Below are positions 22,634-22,961 of a stretch of DNA of 22,961 bases, piece by piece; position 1 is the stretch's first letter, and every line of letters starts with the position of its first letter. The position numbers and the translations under genes were made by a program. The notes beneath the pieces were generated by a model that was given only the letters and a program-made list of their open reading frames with translations, was not told where the DNA came from and did not search any database. Source of the DNA: Desulfobacteraceae bacterium UBA5616. GTDB taxonomy: Bacteria > Desulfobacterota > Desulfobacteria > Desulfobacterales > UBA5616. Location of the stretch: assembly GCA_002423615.1 (NCBI GenBank), contig DIKO01000075.1, positions 1-22,961 of the forward strand. The letters run 5' to 3'.

Positions 22634-22961
22634 TTGTCCGGAACCAAAACCGGTTTTATAACGACCGTGTTTGAAGAACTTGCAAAAGACCCGGACATCG
22701 GGGTCGCCATCCTCACCGGAGCCGGACGGGCCTTCTGCGCCGGTCTGGATTTAAAGGAACTCGCATCCGGACAAGGCATGGTAGGAGAAATCGCCAACGA
22801 ACGAAAGGCGGAAACCAATCTCACCACTCCCATGAAAAAATTCGGCCGTCCCGTGATCGGCGCCATCAACGGCGTGGCCATTACCGGCGGTTTTGAACTG
22901 GCCCTGGGCTGCGACATCCTCATCGCATCGACCGAAGCCCGGTTTGCCGACACCCACGCCC
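22634..22961 (+). CDS. Enoyl-CoA hydratase/isomerase family protein, N-terminally short and cut by right edge
   Basis: The frame runs open to the window edge and reads as a crotonase: FEELAKDPDIGVAILTGAGR, then the oxyanion segment AFCAGLDLKEL, then GAINGVAITGGFELALGCDI with a glutamate at the first catalytic position, then ARFADTHA. Family members begin about 20-30 residues earlier with a strand and an ITLNRPxxxNAL motif. That part is missing: an in-frame TAA lies at 22619-22621 and no other frame upstream encodes it. Resemblance seems to fade just before the Leu-Ser codons at 22634-22639. Possible starts are TTG 22634 or GTG 22667, neither with a ribosome binding site. It is either a 5'-truncated pseudogene or an unusual short form. 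Physiological substrate unknown. Confidence 0.65.
   Translation, partial: MSGTKTGFITTVFEELAKDPDIGVAILTGAGRAFCAGLDLKELASGQGMVGEIANERKAETNLTTPMKKFGRPVIGAINGVAITGGFELALGCDILIASTEARFADTHA

Overview
The window is a GC-rich bacterial chromosome segment with tightly packed genes. The gene set suggests an anaerobic or microaerophilic bacterium, most likely Desulfobacterota (Desulfobacteraceae-like). It combines a tungsten/ferredoxin-type aldehyde oxidoreductase, ferrous-iron Feo uptake with an unusual Fur-FeoA regulator, thiol peroxidase, and an amino-acid/acyl-CoA oxidation cluster with two acyl-CoA dehydrogenases. The taxonomy is inferred from gene content and protein style, not from a marker gene.

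Left part (1-2.6 kb): a TPM-domain secreted/membrane protein cut by the left edge, a degenerate nucleotidyltransferase-like protein overlapping it by 11 nt, thiol peroxidase (tpx), and a divergently read Nudix hydrolase only 38 bp from tpx.

Centre (2.7-14.9 kb): a leucine/isovalerate degradation locus. A leftward operon runs from about 11.77 kb to 2.67 kb. It encodes an XRE-cupin regulator, a methylcrotonyl-CoA carboxylase split into three chains (biotin carboxylase, biotin carrier, carboxyltransferase), acetoacetyl-CoA synthetase, an AUH-type methylglutaconyl-CoA hydratase, an HMG-CoA-lyase-like enzyme and a short DnaJ protein. A rightward operon encodes two acyl-CoA dehydrogenases flanking a second XRE-cupin regulator. 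The two operons leave one AT-rich 108-bp gap where two near-consensus promoters on opposite strands overlap almost completely. Together the enzymes would take isovaleryl-CoA to 3-methylcrotonyl-CoA, methylglutaconyl-CoA, HMG-CoA, then acetyl-CoA plus acetoacetate, and reactivate acetoacetate as acetoacetyl-CoA.

Right part (15-23 kb): an iron locus (Fur-FeoA fusion, FeoA, FeoB, and a 53-residue membrane ORF), then on the minus strand a TrmA/RlmD-type rRNA uracil-5-methyltransferase and an aldehyde ferredoxin oxidoreductase. The 5' end of the latter carries a 136-bp tandem duplication that shifts the frame. At the right edge an enoyl-CoA hydratase gene begins, apparently without its N-terminus.

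Six copies of a short palindromic repeat (about 30 bp, GTAGGATGGGT...ACCCATC) lie in three intergenic gaps, always two per gap. No tRNA, rRNA, CRISPR array, insertion sequence or phage gene was seen. The points most worth a second look are the Fur-FeoA fusion, the overlapping promoters, the gene fission in the carboxylase, the missing cysteine in the HMG-CoA lyase, and the duplication in the oxidoreductase gene.
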